DNA of 64,000 bases from assembly GCF_000820515.1 (NCBI RefSeq), contig NZ_JXDG01000070.1, positions 1 through 64,000 on the forward strand, given 5' to 3'. Shown here in pieces: positions 1 through 9,028 of the stretch. This stretch comes from Pseudomonas batumici (lineage in GTDB: Bacteria; Pseudomonadota; Gammaproteobacteria; Pseudomonadales; Pseudomonadaceae). How positions within the stretch are numbered: position 1 is the stretch's first letter; every line of letters begins with the position of its first letter. Under the pieces are notes generated by a model that was not told the origin of the DNA, did not search any database, and was given only the letters and a program-made list of their open reading frames with translations. The position numbers were made by a program, and so were the translations under genes.

Positions 1-3000
1 GTGCTCGAGGTCGCGGCCAACGTGGCAATCACCGCACTGGCCACCGCTGCCGTGGTCGCCGCCACCGGCATCACCGTCGCCACCGGCGGGCTCGGGGCCT
101 GCGTACTGGGCGCAGTGATTGGGGTGGTCGTCGGCGTCGCCATGAGCAAGACCGGCGCCGACAAGGGCCTGAGCAAGATGTGCGAGGGCATCGGCAACAG
201 CCTCTTCCCGCCCACGGTGCAGGCCAATATCCTCAGCGGCTCCAACAACACCCTGATCAACTCGATTCCCGCCGCCCGCGCCGCCGGTGCCGTACCGTCC
301 CATGTCGAAGCCGCCGGCACGCCGGACAGCGACCCGCCCCAGGAAGCCAGCTACCTGGATATCGCCAAGGGCTTCTTTGCCCAGATGTGGCGACCCACGG
401 TGGCAACGCCCGCCCCCGGCGCCGTGCCCAAGCCGCTGGACCTGGTGACCTGCACCAAGCACCCGCCGATGCCGCAGCAGTTTCTCGCCGAAGGGTCGAA
501 AAAGGTCAGCATCAACGGCCAACCTGCCGTGCGCAGTGGCGACCGCAGTACCTGCGATGCCACCGTCGTGTCCTCGGGACTGATCTCGCCCAACGTCACC
601 ATCGGCGGTGGTTCGGTGGTGGTGCGCGAGATCCGCAGCGGCAAGACGCCCGGCGTTGGCCTGGCTGTCACCGCGCTGATGATGCTCAAGGGCAGCAAGG
701 GCAAGTTCCTCAGCAACCTGCCGTGCATGCTGCTGGCCGGGGTCAATTCCTTCGTCACCAGCCAGGCCATCGGCGCCCTGACCAACGCCATCGTCGGCTC
801 ACCGAACCCGGTGCACGCCGCCACCGGCGCCAAGGTGCTCGGAGGCCTGGACGATCAGGATTTCGCCCTGCCGGGGCTGCTGCGCCTGGATTGGCAACGC
901 TTCTACAACAGCCGCGACGAGCGTCGAAACGGGCTGTTCGGCGCGGGTTGGAGCGTGTCCTATGAAGTCAGCGTGCGCATCGAAGCCCACCCCGAGGGCG
1001 GCGAACGGCTGATCTACACCGACGAACAGGCCCGACGTATCGACATGGGCTCGATCCCCCTGGGCGGCGCGGTGTTCAGTGCCGGCGAAGGCTTGAGTGT
1101 CCGCCGGCATGGCAATGGTCAGTTGTTGATCGAAAACGACGACGGCCTCTATCGACTCTTCGAAGCCCTTTCGGGCGAGCCTGACCACCTGCGCCTGACG
1201 CAACTGGGCGACCGCAACGACAACCGGATCTATCTCGACTACGACGAGTCAGGACGGCTGGCGCGGCTGCGCGACACCTTCGATCTTGTCCAGGCACAAC
1301 TGATCTACAGCGACCCATGGCCGAACCGGGTCAGCCGGATCGAGCGCCTGTACCCGGATCGCCCGAACGAGTTGCTGGTCAGCTACACCTACGACCTGCG
1401 CGGCGACCTGGCGCAAGTGCTGGATTCCACCGGCCATGTGCAACGGCGCTTCGCCTACGACGACGGGCAGCGTCTGGTGGAGCACCAGCTGTCCGTCGGC
1501 CTGCGCTGCTTCTACCAGTGGGCACAGGTCGACGGTCGCGAATGGCGGGTGGTGCGCCACTGGACCGACGAGGGCGATGAATATACCTTCGACTATGACC
1601 TGGACGGCGGGACCACCCGCGTCACCGACAACCTCAAGCGCAGCAGCACCCGGCGCTGGAACCCGCAGCACCAGATCACCGAATACACCGACAACCTCGG
1701 CCAGACCTGGCAGTTCCAGTGGAACGACGAACGCCAGTTGCTCGGCGCCACCGATCCCCAGCGCGGCCAGTACCAGTTCAGCTATGACGAAGCCGGTAAC
1801 CTGTGCACCACCCAGGACCCGCTGGGCCGCAGCGAATCGACCCTGTGGCTGGAACACTGGGCCTTGCCGCTGGTGGAAACCGACGCAGCGGGCAACAGCT
1901 GGCAGTTCCGCTATGACAGCCGGGGCAACTGCATCCAGGAAACCAACCCGCTGGGGCACGTCACCCGTTATCGCGTCGATGCCCAGGGCCAGACCGTCGA
2001 GATCATCGATGCCAGTGGCAAAAGCAAGACGCTGCGCTGGAGCCCCCTCGGCCAGTTGCTCGAACATGTCGACTGCTCCGGCTACCCGACGCGCCTGAGC
2101 TACGACGAGCGCGGCCTGTTGCGGACGGTCATCGACGCGCTGGGCGAACGCACGCAGTACGACTACGACCCCCAGGGCCGCCTGCTGGGCAGCCACTTTC
2201 CGGACGGTCGCACGCACCAGTACCAGCGCAATGCCGACGGCCAATTGATCGGCTACACCGACCCGGCCGGACAGACCGTCGCCTACCGCTACGACCGGCG
2301 CGGCCAGGTGCGCCAGCGTATCGACGCCGGCGGCCGGCAGGTGCAGTTCAGCTACGACGCCTATGGACGCTTGCAGGCGCTGACCAATGAAAACGGCGAA
2401 AGCTATCGCTTCGCCTGGGATGCCGGCGACCGCCTGGTCGAGCAACAGGACCTGGACGGCAGCGGCCGCCGTTACACCTACAACGCCCGGAACGACGTCA
2501 CCCGCGTCGACACCCTGCCCGCACCCCATGGCAGCGGCCTGGCGCTGGTCCCCACAGCGCCGGTCGCACCGATTGTCCACCACCTGGAACGCGATGCCGC
2601 CGGGCGCCTGACAGCGAAAGTCACCGACGACGGCCGTACCGAGTACCGCTACGACGCGCTGGATCAACTGACGGCGGTCACCTTTACCGACAACGACGGC
2701 AATGCACAGAGCCTGGGCTTCGCCTACGACGCCCTTGGCCAGTTGCTCGAGGAACAGAGCGCGGCGGGCAGCCTGCGGCATCACTACGACGAACTGGGCA
2801 ACCTGATCCAGACACAGTTGCCCGATGACCGTTGGCTCAATCGGCTGTACTACGGCAGCGGCCATCTGCATCAGATCAATCTCGATGGCCGGGTCATCAG
2901 CGACTTCGAGCGCGACCGCCTGCACCGCGAGGTGCTGCGCACCCAGGGCCAGGTCGGCACCCGCAGCGAGTACGACCGCGCCGGACGCCTGCGTTCGCGC

Positions 3001-4362
3001 CTGCGCCGTCCCCTCAACCAGCCCTCGGCGCTGCCCGCCGCGGTGCAACAGCATTTCGACTACGACCCCGCCGATCACCTGCTCGGCCGCCTCGACCAAC
3101 AGCCGGGCGGCACCCATCGGCAACTGATGCACCACGACGCCAGCGGCCGCATCGTCGCCAGCCAGGACAGCGTCCAGGGCCAGAACGAGACCTTCGCCTA
3201 CGACGCCGCCGCCAACCTGCTGGACGGCCCCCAGGGCGGCCGCGTGCTGCACAACAAGCTGCTGACCTACCAGGACAAGCGCTACCGCTACGACGCCTTC
3301 GGCCGGATGATCGAGAAGCGCAGCGGTAGCCATCGGCTCCAGCGCTTCGCCTACGATGCCGAACACCGCCTGATCGAGGTGCACAACCAGGACGGTGCAC
3401 GGGAAACCGTCGTGCGCATGCGCTACGACCCGCTGGGCCGGCGCATCGCCAAGACCGAGCACGACAGCCACGGTTACCCCTTGGGTGAAACCCACTTCAC
3501 CTGGGACGGTTTGCGCCTGCTGCAGGAGCACCGGCACAGCCTGAGCAGCCTCTACCTCTACGCCGACGACGGCCACGAGCCGCTGGCCCGGGTCGACGGC
3601 AGCGGCGCGTTGCAGAAGGTCCGCTATTACCACAACGACCTGAGCGGCTTGCCCGAACAACTGACGGAAAGCGACGGTCATGTGGTCTGGCAGGCCCGCT
3701 ACCGGATCTGGGGCAATACCGTCAGCGAAACCCGCGAGCCGTATTACCTGGAAGAACAGAACCTGCGCTTCCAGGGGCAGTACCTGGACCGGGAAACCGG
3801 CCTGCACTACAACACCTTCCGGTTTTACGACCCGGATATCGGGCGCTTCACCACCCCCGACCCGATCGGCCTGGCCGGTGGCATCAACCTGTATGCCTAT
3901 GCACCGAGCCCGCTGACGTGGGTCGACCCCCTGGGGCTAAGCTGCGGTCCTTCGGGTAAAATGCCGATTACCCGTAACTCCGCACGCAAACTGTTGAGAA
4001 GCCGGGGACTGAACAAAAAAATCCAGCGTGAAACCGTCGACAGCTTCCAGGGACAGATCTACGCCACCCGAGGCAAGAAAGGCGAGGTGTTCACCATCAC
4101 CGAGCACAAACCCGGCACCGCTTCGCAAATCTATGTCACCCGTGGTTCAGCGGGCGCGACGGCCGCGGACAGACGCGCGAACCTGGCACTGCCCAACAGC
4201 AACAGTGCGACACACGAAGGCCAGGTCGCCCTCACCCGCGACCAGGTCCTGCTCGAAGGCCGAGTGGCGCCACAACCGCAATGGGGCGATGACAAGGTCG
4301 GTGGCGGATGGCAAGTGGTCACCGCCGGCGGACGATATTCAGGAGCAACGGAACGGCTATGA
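1..4362 (+). CDS. PAAR/Rhs polymorphic toxin (5' end cut by window)
   Basis: Rhs-family effector of the type VI secretion kind. Visible order: hydrophobic N-terminal stretches (residues about 5-50), a PAAR-like spike module (about 145-215, with TCTKHPPMP and repeated NG/GG turns), the Rhs core of YD repeats (many YDxxGRL motifs, about 280-1290), the core end motif DPLGL near 1308-1312, and a unique C-terminal domain of about 140 residues (DNA about 3940-4359). The reading frame is open from base 1 and members of this family normally have a few dozen residues before this point, so the GTG at base 1 is probably internal. The variable tip is the predicted toxin; its ending (EGRVAPQ, then GGGWQVV) faintly recalls TNT-type NADase ends, which is only inference. 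Its stop overlaps the next ATG (ATGA), as usual for toxin-immunity pairs. Confidence 0.9.
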   Translation: MLEVAANVAITALATAAVVAATGITVATGGLGACVLGAVIGVVVGVAMSKTGADKGLSKMCEGIGNSLFPPTVQANILSGSNNTLINSIPAARAAGAVPSHVEAAGTPDSDPPQEASYLDIAKGFFAQMWRPTVATPAPGAVPKPLDLVTCTKHPPMPQQFLAEGSKKVSINGQPAVRSGDRSTCDATVVSSGLISPNVTIGGGSVVVREIRSGKTPGVGLAVTALMMLKGSKGKFLSNLPCMLLAGVNSFVTSQAIGALTNAIVGSPNPVHAATGAKVLGGLDDQDFALPGLLRLDWQRFYNSRDERRNGLFGAGWSVSYEVSVRIEAHPEGGERLIYTDEQARRIDMGSIPLGGAVFSAGEGLSVRRHGNGQLLIENDDGLYRLFEALSGEPDHLRLTQLGDRNDNRIYLDYDESGRLARLRDTFDLVQAQLIYSDPWPNRVSRIERLYPDRPNELLVSYTYDLRGDLAQVLDSTGHVQRRFAYDDGQRLVEHQLSVGLRCFYQWAQVDGREWRVVRHWTDEGDEYTFDYDLDGGTTRVTDNLKRSSTRRWNPQHQITEYTDNLGQTWQFQWNDERQLLGATDPQRGQYQFSYDEAGNLCTTQDPLGRSESTLWLEHWALPLVETDAAGNSWQFRYDSRGNCIQETNPLGHVTRYRVDAQGQTVEIIDASGKSKTLRWSPLGQLLEHVDCSGYPTRLSYDERGLLRTVIDALGERTQYDYDPQGRLLGSHFPDGRTHQYQRNADGQLIGYTDPAGQTVAYRYDRRGQVRQRIDAGGRQVQFSYDAYGRLQALTNENGESYRFAWDAGDRLVEQQDLDGSGRRYTYNARNDVTRVDTLPAPHGSGLALVPTAPVAPIVHHLERDAAGRLTAKVTDDGRTEYRYDALDQLTAVTFTDNDGNAQSLGFAYDALGQLLEEQSAAGSLRHHYDELGNLIQTQLPDDRWLNRLYYGSGHLHQINLDGRVISDFERDRLHREVLRTQGQVGTRSEYDRAGRLRSRLRRPLNQPSALPAAVQQHFDYDPADHLLGRLDQQPGGTHRQLMHHDASGRIVASQDSVQGQNETFAYDAAANLLDGPQGGRVLHNKLLTYQDKRYRYDAFGRMIEKRSGSHRLQRFAYDAEHRLIEVHNQDGARETVVRMRYDPLGRRIAKTEHDSHGYPLGETHFTWDGLRLLQEHRHSLSSLYLYADDGHEPLARVDGSGALQKVRYYHNDLSGLPEQLTESDGHVVWQARYRIWGNTVSETREPYYLEEQNLRFQGQYLDRETGLHYNTFRFYDPDIGRFTTPDPIGLAGGINLYAYAPSPLTWVDPLGLSCGPSGKMPITRNSARKLLRSRGLNKKIQRETVDSFQGQIYATRGKKGEVFTITEHKPGTASQIYVTRGSAGATAADRRANLALPNSNSATHEGQVALTRDQVLLEGRVAPQPQWGDDKVGGGWQVVTAGGRYSGATERL

Positions 4363-4628
4363 ACCTCAAAGAATGCAACGACACCCTCTGCGATCTGCTG
4401 AAACGCTCGGGTTATGAAGACGAGGCCGACGAGATCCAGGCACTGGTAGCCATCGTGCTGGACCCGGGTAGCAGCGACAGTCAGCGCAACGAAGCGATCA
4501 AGAACCTGACGATGCGCTGCCACCCCAAATGGCTGGGGGACTTCTTCATCGACGGCATGACCTATCCGCAATGGACCGATCTCATTACTCACTTCGAAAA
4601 GCTGCTCAATCGCCAGAAACGGCCGTGA
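4359..4628 (+). CDS. putative immunity protein of the Rhs toxin
   Basis: Small acidic 89-residue protein without signal peptide or membrane segment. The ATG at 4359 overlaps the Rhs stop codon by 4 bases and has AGGAG at 4341-4345. An upstream in-frame ATG at 4308 would extend it, but that start lies inside the Rhs toxin domain and lacks a better ribosome site. Position directly after a polymorphic toxin tip, translational coupling and small acidic character are the reasons for the call; the protein probably binds and blocks the cognate toxin in the cytoplasm. I do not recognise the family with certainty. The motif CHPKWLGDFFID is a distinctive handle for searching. Confidence 0.7.
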   Translation: MNLKECNDTLCDLLKRSGYEDEADEIQALVAIVLDPGSSDSQRNEAIKNLTMRCHPKWLGDFFIDGMTYPQWTDLITHFEKLLNRQKRP

Positions 4629-4690
4629 CGATGGCGTCGCACGCGCCTTAGGAGTCCCCTAGTGCAGCCCTGCCGAAACCCTGAGGCCGC

Positions 4691-4781
4691 CATCGCCGGC
4701 AAGCCGGCTCCCACAAATCGGTGCTCGCCGCAAAGGTGTCGTCGAGCCAAAACCCTGTGGGAGCCGGCTTGCTGGCGATGA
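4691..4781. repeat. REP pair (REPIN)
   Basis: Two inverted REP palindromes, ATCGCCGGCAAGCCGGCTCC at 4692-4711 and its opposite at about 4757-4780 (GGAGCCGGCTTGCTGGCGAT), separated by about 45 bases. This is the standard Pseudomonas REP doublet found between genes; it lies in the convergent gap between the Rhs immunity gene and the HU gene. Confidence 0.85.
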
Positions 4782-4824
4782 GGCCCTTGAGACAGGCGCT
4801 CCCCATGGGAACGCCGCTGGAATG

Positions 4825-4862
4825 AAAAATGGGCACCCGATCCCATCGGCGTGCCCATTTTT
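4825..4862 (-). terminator. intrinsic terminator of the HU gene
   Basis: A 12-bp perfect stem, AAAAATGGGCAC (4825-4836) with GTGCCCATTTTT (4851-4862), 14-base loop. The A/T ends give a U-tract in both directions, so it can end the HU transcript (minus strand) and also serve the convergent Rhs-immunity transcript. Confidence 0.8.
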
Positions 4863-4901
4863 CTACAGCCCTCCCCTTGCTCCGGGAGTCGTACCTGACG
4901 C

Positions 4902-5177
4902 TTACGGGTTGACGCTGTCTTTGAGCGACTTGCCCGGTTTGAAGGCGACGGTATTGCTGGCCTTGATCTTCACCGGCTCGCCGGTTTGCGGGTTCTTGCC
5001 GGTACGGGCACCGCGATGACGCTGCAGGAAGGTGCCGAAACCCACCAGGGTGACGCTGTCTTTGCGGTGCAGCGCGCCGGTGATTTCTTCGAGGACGGCG
5101 TTGAGCACGCGGCTGGCCTGTTCTTTCGTGAGGTCCGCTTTTTCAGCAATTGCAGCGGCGAGTTCTGGTTTACGCAT
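4902..5177 (-). CDS. hupA: HU family DNA-binding protein
   Basis: Histone-like nucleoid protein of 91 residues, the usual HU length; it binds and bends DNA as a dimer. Visible are the N-terminal helical part (MRKPELAAAIAEKA), the core GFGTF, and the DNA-contacting arm with RTGKNPQTGEPVKI ending in FKPGKSLKD. The start at 5177 is chosen because HU proteins begin MRKPEL or MNKSEL and an AGAGG site precedes it; the open frame runs further upstream without support. The sequence and position next to rubredoxin reductase match the P. aeruginosa hupA (PA5348) locus; P. putida naming calls some HU paralogues hupN or hupP, so the symbol is less certain than the function. Confidence 0.95.
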   Translation of the reverse strand: MRKPELAAAIAEKADLTKEQASRVLNAVLEEITGALHRKDSVTLVGFGTFLQRHRGARTGKNPQTGEPVKIKASNTVAFKPGKSLKDSVNP

Positions 5178-5365
5178 AATGAAGCCTCTTTGACGGTTTT
5201 TTGTTGTTATGTCCGTGCTGTTCTTCCGGAACAGCGCCCAAAGCGCCGCAGGCTCTACTCTGCGGCAGACGGGAGTGAGGATGGCACGAGGCAAGGCCCC
5301 GCGCCAGTCTCGTTACGACCTTTGTAAGGGCAAGAACAGGGTGTTTACGACAGAAGGACCGCTAT

Positions 5366-6514
5366 TTACGCCAGCAACGGCGGAAGCTCCTTGTTCAGGG
5401 CCAGTTTTTCCATCACCGCGGCCCCAGTCAGGGCATAGCCCAGCAGCCGACCGCTGGTGTCGCGGCACAGGGCCTTGATGTCGGAGCCCTGCCCTTCGAC
5501 CGTCCAGACCCCTTCGTGGCCACGGGGTGGCGGCGACACCACCAGCGGGCATACCGGCGTCTTCACCGTGATCGGCATGGCGCCATAGCTCACCGCGGTG
5601 GCGTTGCCGGCCAGGGTCTGGGCCAAGGCCCGGGCGCAATTCATCAGCGGCATGACGTACAGCAGGTTCAAGCCATCGACCTCGGCGCAATCGCCCAGGG
5701 CATAGATATTGGCGTGGGAGGTTTTCAGGTGGCGATCGACCACCACCCCCCGATTGACCTGCAAGCCGGCCGCCGCCGCCAGGTCGATGCGCGGGCGCAG
5801 GCCGATGGCCGAAACCACCACGTCGCAGGCCAGGGTGGCGCCGTCCGACAGGTGCGCCTCCAGGTGCTCGCCGCTGCGTTGCAGGCGGGTCAGCACCGGG
5901 CCCAGGTGGAAACGCGCACCGAGGCTTTCCAGGCCCGCCTGCACCGCAGCCGCTGCCGCCGGGTGCAGCAGCGTCGGCATGACTTGTTCGCAGGGGGCCA
6001 CGAGGTCCACCTGGTAGCCGCCGAGGATCAGGTCATTGGCGAATTCACAACCGATCAAGCCGGCGCCCAGCAGCAGGACGCGCTGCTTGCCCGCCGCCGC
6101 CGCCCGGAAGCGCGCGTAGTCTTCCAGGTCGTTGATCGGGAAAATCGCCTCGGGGGCATCGCCTTCCACCGGCACCCGCACGGTTTCCGCGCCCCAGGCC
6201 AGGACCAGGTCGCGGTAGTTCACCGCTTCCTCGCCGATCCACAGGCGCTTGTGGCCCGGGTCGATACCGCTGATGCGGGTGTGGGTGCGGATCTCGGCCT
6301 TGAGCTGCTCGGCCATGGCCCCGGGCTCGGCCATGCTCAGGCCGTCGGCGTCCTTGTTCTTGCCAAAGCCGGTGGACAGCATGGGCTTGGAGTAGGAACG
6401 CCCGTCATCGGCGGTAATCAGCAGCAGCGGGGTTTCGCTGTCAAGCTTGCGAAACTCCCGGGCCAGGTTGTAACCGGCAAGCCCCGTACCGACGATCACG
6501 ACAGGTGCACTCAT
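5366..6514 (-). CDS. rubB: rubredoxin-NAD(+) reductase
   Basis: FAD-dependent pyridine nucleotide-disulfide oxidoreductase, 382 residues, passing electrons from NAD(P)H to rubredoxin. It has the N-terminal FAD-binding GTGLAGYNLA, a second dinucleotide fold GAGLIGCEFA, and the late FAD motif NIYALGDCAEVDG. Start ATG at 6514 (MSAPVVIVG) has GGAG six bases upstream; an in-frame ATG at 6532 has poorer support. It lies 42 bp downstream of the rubredoxin gene on the same strand, so the two probably form one operon. In pseudomonads this pair supports alkane hydroxylase electron transfer and oxidative stress defence; no alkane hydroxylase gene is in the window. Confidence 0.93.
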   Translation of the reverse strand: MSAPVVIVGTGLAGYNLAREFRKLDSETPLLLITADDGRSYSKPMLSTGFGKNKDADGLSMAEPGAMAEQLKAEIRTHTRISGIDPGHKRLWIGEEAVNYRDLVLAWGAETVRVPVEGDAPEAIFPINDLEDYARFRAAAAGKQRVLLLGAGLIGCEFANDLILGGYQVDLVAPCEQVMPTLLHPAAAAAVQAGLESLGARFHLGPVLTRLQRSGEHLEAHLSDGATLACDVVVSAIGLRPRIDLAAAAGLQVNRGVVVDRHLKTSHANIYALGDCAEVDGLNLLYVMPLMNCARALAQTLAGNATAVSYGAMPITVKTPVCPLVVSPPPRGHEGVWTVEGQGSDIKALCRDTSGRLLGYALTGAAVMEKLALNKELPPLLA

Positions 6515-6556
6515 TCCTTTCTCCAGATCCATTTATTCTGTTTAAAAATTGATCAA

Positions 6557-6724
6557 TCAGCCGATTTCGATCATTTCGAAATCCATTTTGCCGACGCCAC
6601 AGTCCGGGCACAGCCAGTCTGCGGGGACGTCTTCCCACTTGGTCCCGGCGGCGATGCCATCATCCGGCCAACCGTCTTTCTCGTCATAGATCAGCCCGCA
6701 GACCACACATTGCCACTTCTTCAT
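6557..6724 (-). CDS. rubA: rubredoxin
   Basis: Small iron-sulfur electron carrier of 55 residues. The two iron-binding knuckles are clear: CVVCG (residues 6-10) and CPDCG (39-43), with the typical aromatic YDEKDGWPDDGI segment between. The longer open frame upstream is not protein-like; the start at 6724 (MKKWQC) gives the family length. It precedes the reductase gene. As I recall, P. aeruginosa has two tandem rubredoxins here (rubA1, rubA2); only one copy is present in this genome. Confidence 0.95.
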   Translation of the reverse strand: MKKWQCVVCGLIYDEKDGWPDDGIAAGTKWEDVPADWLCPDCGVGKMDFEMIEIG

Positions 6725-6927
6725 CTCGTTACTTCCTCGGTTCCCAGGCATATGACGGCACGGACAGTCGATGGGTATGGCGTTGCCGTCCGGCTCAGGG
6801 CGTTTTGTACTGATCGAAGCCCGCCGATGCAAGCACGATCGACAGCATGGATGACCCGAGCGCTCTAAACGGCTGGACGGCCTGTGATAAGCTCGGCGCC
6901 TCACTGGCTGCCAATCAACTGCCCATC

Positions 6928-7491
6928 GTGCCGCACAAAGCCCCCGTTCCGGCGTCTCCCGCCTGGCTCACGCAGAGCCGGCTGAGCGCCCCGCAAGACG
7001 CGCAAACCCTAGACTGGTTATTCGACGAGGGGTCTCTCACCCGTCGTCTGACAGCACTTTCCGATAACTCTTTCAGTGTCACGCCGCTGTTCGAAGGCTG
7101 GCAACCGCTGCGCGACGACGAGTGCGCCGCGCTGGAGCTGCCGGCGGCCAGCCTGGGTTGGGTGCGCGAGGTGTATCTGCGCGGTCACGGCCAGCCCTGG
7201 GTGTTCGCCCGCAGCGTCGCGGCGCAGAGTGCCTTGCGCGAGGGCGGCCTTAATATGGATGAGTTGGGCAGTCGTTCACTGGGTGAACTGCTGTTCTGCG
7301 ACCAGGCGTTCGAGCGCCAGGCCATCGAGGTCTGCCAGTACCCCGCGCCCTGGCTGCCGCCGGAGCACCGCGCCGACAACCTCTGGGGGCGCCGTTCACG
7401 CTTCAATCGCGGGCCGCTGAGCCTGCTGGTGGCGGAAATTTTCCTGCCGAGCCTGTGGCACGCCGTCAATGCCTGCGCGGAGAACCCTTGA
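6928..7491 (+). CDS. ubiC: chorismate--pyruvate lyase
   Basis: Converts chorismate to 4-hydroxybenzoate and pyruvate, the first committed step of ubiquinone synthesis. The diagnostic stretches DEGSLTRRL, VREVYLRGHGQPWVFARS, LGELLF and WGRRSRF are present and the C-terminus overlaps ubiA. I chose the GTG at 6928 because it gives 187 residues, close to the family size; the ATG at 6847 would add 27 residues that look like leader DNA. No strong ribosome site is visible before either start, so the start is the least certain part. Confidence 0.92.
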   Translation: MPHKAPVPASPAWLTQSRLSAPQDAQTLDWLFDEGSLTRRLTALSDNSFSVTPLFEGWQPLRDDECAALELPAASLGWVREVYLRGHGQPWVFARSVAAQSALREGGLNMDELGSRSLGELLFCDQAFERQAIEVCQYPAPWLPPEHRADNLWGRRSRFNRGPLSLLVAEIFLPSLWHAVNACAENP

Positions 7492-8381
7492 TGTACCTGA
7501 ACCTGCTCAAATCCATGAACCGCCTGCACCCACGGGCCTGGGACTTTCTCCAGTTGACCCGCATGGACAAGCCCATCGGCATCTACCTGCTGTTGTGGCC
7601 GACCCTGAGCGCGCTGTGGATCGCGGCCAAGGGCGTGCCGTCGCTGGGCAACCTGCTGATCTTCACCCTCGGCGTGATCCTGACCCGCGCCGGCGGCTGC
7701 GCGATCAACGACTTCGCCGACCGCAAGGTCGACGGCCACGTCAAACGAACCGAGCAACGGCCCCTGGCGGCCGGGCGGATCAGCGGCAAGGAAGCCCTGG
7801 TGGTGTTCGCGCTGCTGATGGGGATCGCCTTCCTGCTGGTGCTGTGCACCAACGCGACCACCGTGTGGCTGTCCTTCGGCGCCCTGGCGGTGGCAGCCTG
7901 CTACCCATTCATGAAGCGCTACACCTATTACCCGCAGGTGGTGCTGGGCGCGGCGTATTCCTGGGGCATCCTCATGGCCTTCACCGCCGAGACCGGCAGC
8001 CTGCCCGCCACGGCCTGGTTGCTGTATATCGCCAACCTGATGTGGACGGTGGCGTTCGACACCTATTACGCCATGACCGACCGCGAGGACGACCTGAAGA
8101 TCGGCGTGAAATCCACCGCCATTCTGTTCGGCGAGGCGGATCGGGTGATTATCCTGACCTTGCAGGGCCTGATGCTCGGCTGCCTGCTGCTGGCCGGGGC
8201 GCGGTTCGAGCTGGGGGGCTGGTTCCATGTCGGCCTATTAGCGGCCGCGGCCTGTTTTGTCTGGGAGTTCTGGGTCACCCGGGGCAAGGACCCGCAGCTC
8301 TGCTTCAAGATGTTCCTGCACAACCACTGGGCGGGGTTGGCGATTTTCCTGGGGATCGTGCTGGATTACGCGGTGCGCTGA
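7491..8381 (+). CDS. ubiA: 4-hydroxybenzoate polyprenyltransferase
   Basis: Integral membrane prenyltransferase of 296 residues that attaches the polyprenyl tail to 4-hydroxybenzoate. Both aspartate-rich Mg-diphosphate motifs are visible, NDFADRKVDG and DTYYAMTDREDD, along with about eight hydrophobic segments. The ATG shares one base with the ubiC stop, so the genes are translationally coupled and the two enzymes act consecutively. The longer open frame (from 7455) has no support, because start and length at 7491 fit the family. Confidence 0.96.
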   Translation: MYLNLLKSMNRLHPRAWDFLQLTRMDKPIGIYLLLWPTLSALWIAAKGVPSLGNLLIFTLGVILTRAGGCAINDFADRKVDGHVKRTEQRPLAAGRISGKEALVVFALLMGIAFLLVLCTNATTVWLSFGALAVAACYPFMKRYTYYPQVVLGAAYSWGILMAFTAETGSLPATAWLLYIANLMWTVAFDTYYAMTDREDDLKIGVKSTAILFGEADRVIILTLQGLMLGCLLLAGARFELGGWFHVGLLAAAACFVWEFWVTRGKDPQLCFKMFLHNHWAGLAIFLGIVLDYAVR

Positions 8382-8392
8382 TCATCCGAAAC

Positions 8393-8476
8393 CTGTGGGA
8401 GCCGGCTTGCCGGCGATGAGGGCCTTGGGCCTTGCATCGCCTGATCGGCCGCTCTCGCCGGCAAGCCGGCTCCTAC
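8393..8476. repeat. REP pair (REPIN)
   Basis: Inverted REP palindromes at the two ends (GGAGCCGGCTTGCCGGCGAT at left, TCGCCGGCAAGCCGGCTCC at right), about 40 bases between them, in the convergent gap after ubiA. Confidence 0.85.
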
Positions 8477-8494
8477 ATTAGGGACAGCGCTGAA

Positions 8495-8875
8495 TCAGTG
8501 CTTGGCCATGTGCCACATGCCGCCGCCTTTACCGTCACCCATGGCGTCTCCGGGCTTGGCATCCATCTTGAAGGTGTACATCGGCTTGCCATCATGCGCC
8601 CACTGCATCTTGCCGTCGTCGCGTTTGATCACCGTCCACTTGCCTTCGGGCTTGGCGTCCGCAGGGGCCATCATCGGTGGCCAGTTCTCGGCGCATTTGT
8701 CGTTGCACATGGATTTACCACCCTTGTCGTTATCAAAGGTGTACAGCGTCATGCCCTTGCTATCGACCATCTTGCCGTCTTTCATCATGGCCGGCTCGGC
8801 CGCGAAAACCAGGGTCGGCAGCGTCAATGCCGCCGTTACCATCAAGGCTTTCAGCGAAAACGAAGAGTGAGTCAT
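8495..8875 (-). CDS. secreted COG4315-type repeat protein
   Basis: Secreted 126-residue protein: a signal peptide (KALMVTAALTLPTLVFA, cleavage after AFA near residue 25), then two copies of a short motif of the COG4315 / secreted-repeat family, KGMTLYTFDNDKGGKSMC...CAENWPP and KPMYTFKMDAKPGD. The two cysteines of SMCNDKC are conserved in this family. The function is unknown; relatives are periplasmic or lipoprotein-like. The His/Met-rich C-terminus (GGGMWHMAKH) could bind metal, which is inference. Start ATG at 8875 has AAGGAAGG just upstream. Confidence 0.85.
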   Translation of the reverse strand: MTHSSFSLKALMVTAALTLPTLVFAAEPAMMKDGKMVDSKGMTLYTFDNDKGGKSMCNDKCAENWPPMMAPADAKPEGKWTVIKRDDGKMQWAHDGKPMYTFKMDAKPGDAMGDGKGGGMWHMAKH

Positions 8876-8955
8876 GAGAACCTTCCTTTTGTGGTTGTAG
8901 GATTCGAATCCTCAGCGTAGCCCATGAACATGACCATTGCGCCTGCCGAAAAAAG

Positions 8956-8973
8956 CTGTCACATGTCTGCAAT
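8956..8973 (+). promoter_or_regulatory. Pho box upstream of phoB
   Basis: CTGTCACATGTCTGCAAT reads as two 7-base PhoB half-sites (CTGTCAC, CTGCAAT) separated by 4 bases, 55 bp before the phoB start. The second half-site is degenerate. It supports autoregulation of phoBR under phosphate starvation. Confidence 0.6.
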
Positions 8974-9028
8974 AATTTCGTTATCTAATGCGGCGCAAGA
9001 CAGTTCAATGACAAGAGGGTGATGGGAT

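Noticed and set aside
1249..3807. 852-codon open frame on the minus strand opposite the Rhs gene
   Set aside because: High-GC shadow of the Rhs repeats: low-complexity Val/Ala/Gln composition, no ribosome site, no recognisable domain. The Rhs frame is unambiguous.
4648..4858. Minus-strand ORFs containing the string VGAGLPAM or similar
   Set aside because: Translation of REP palindromes; the same peptide-like string appears at nearly every REP copy.
6847..6927. N-terminal extension of UbiC from ATG 6847
   Set aside because: Adds 27 residues not typical of the family, and no ribosome site supports that start.
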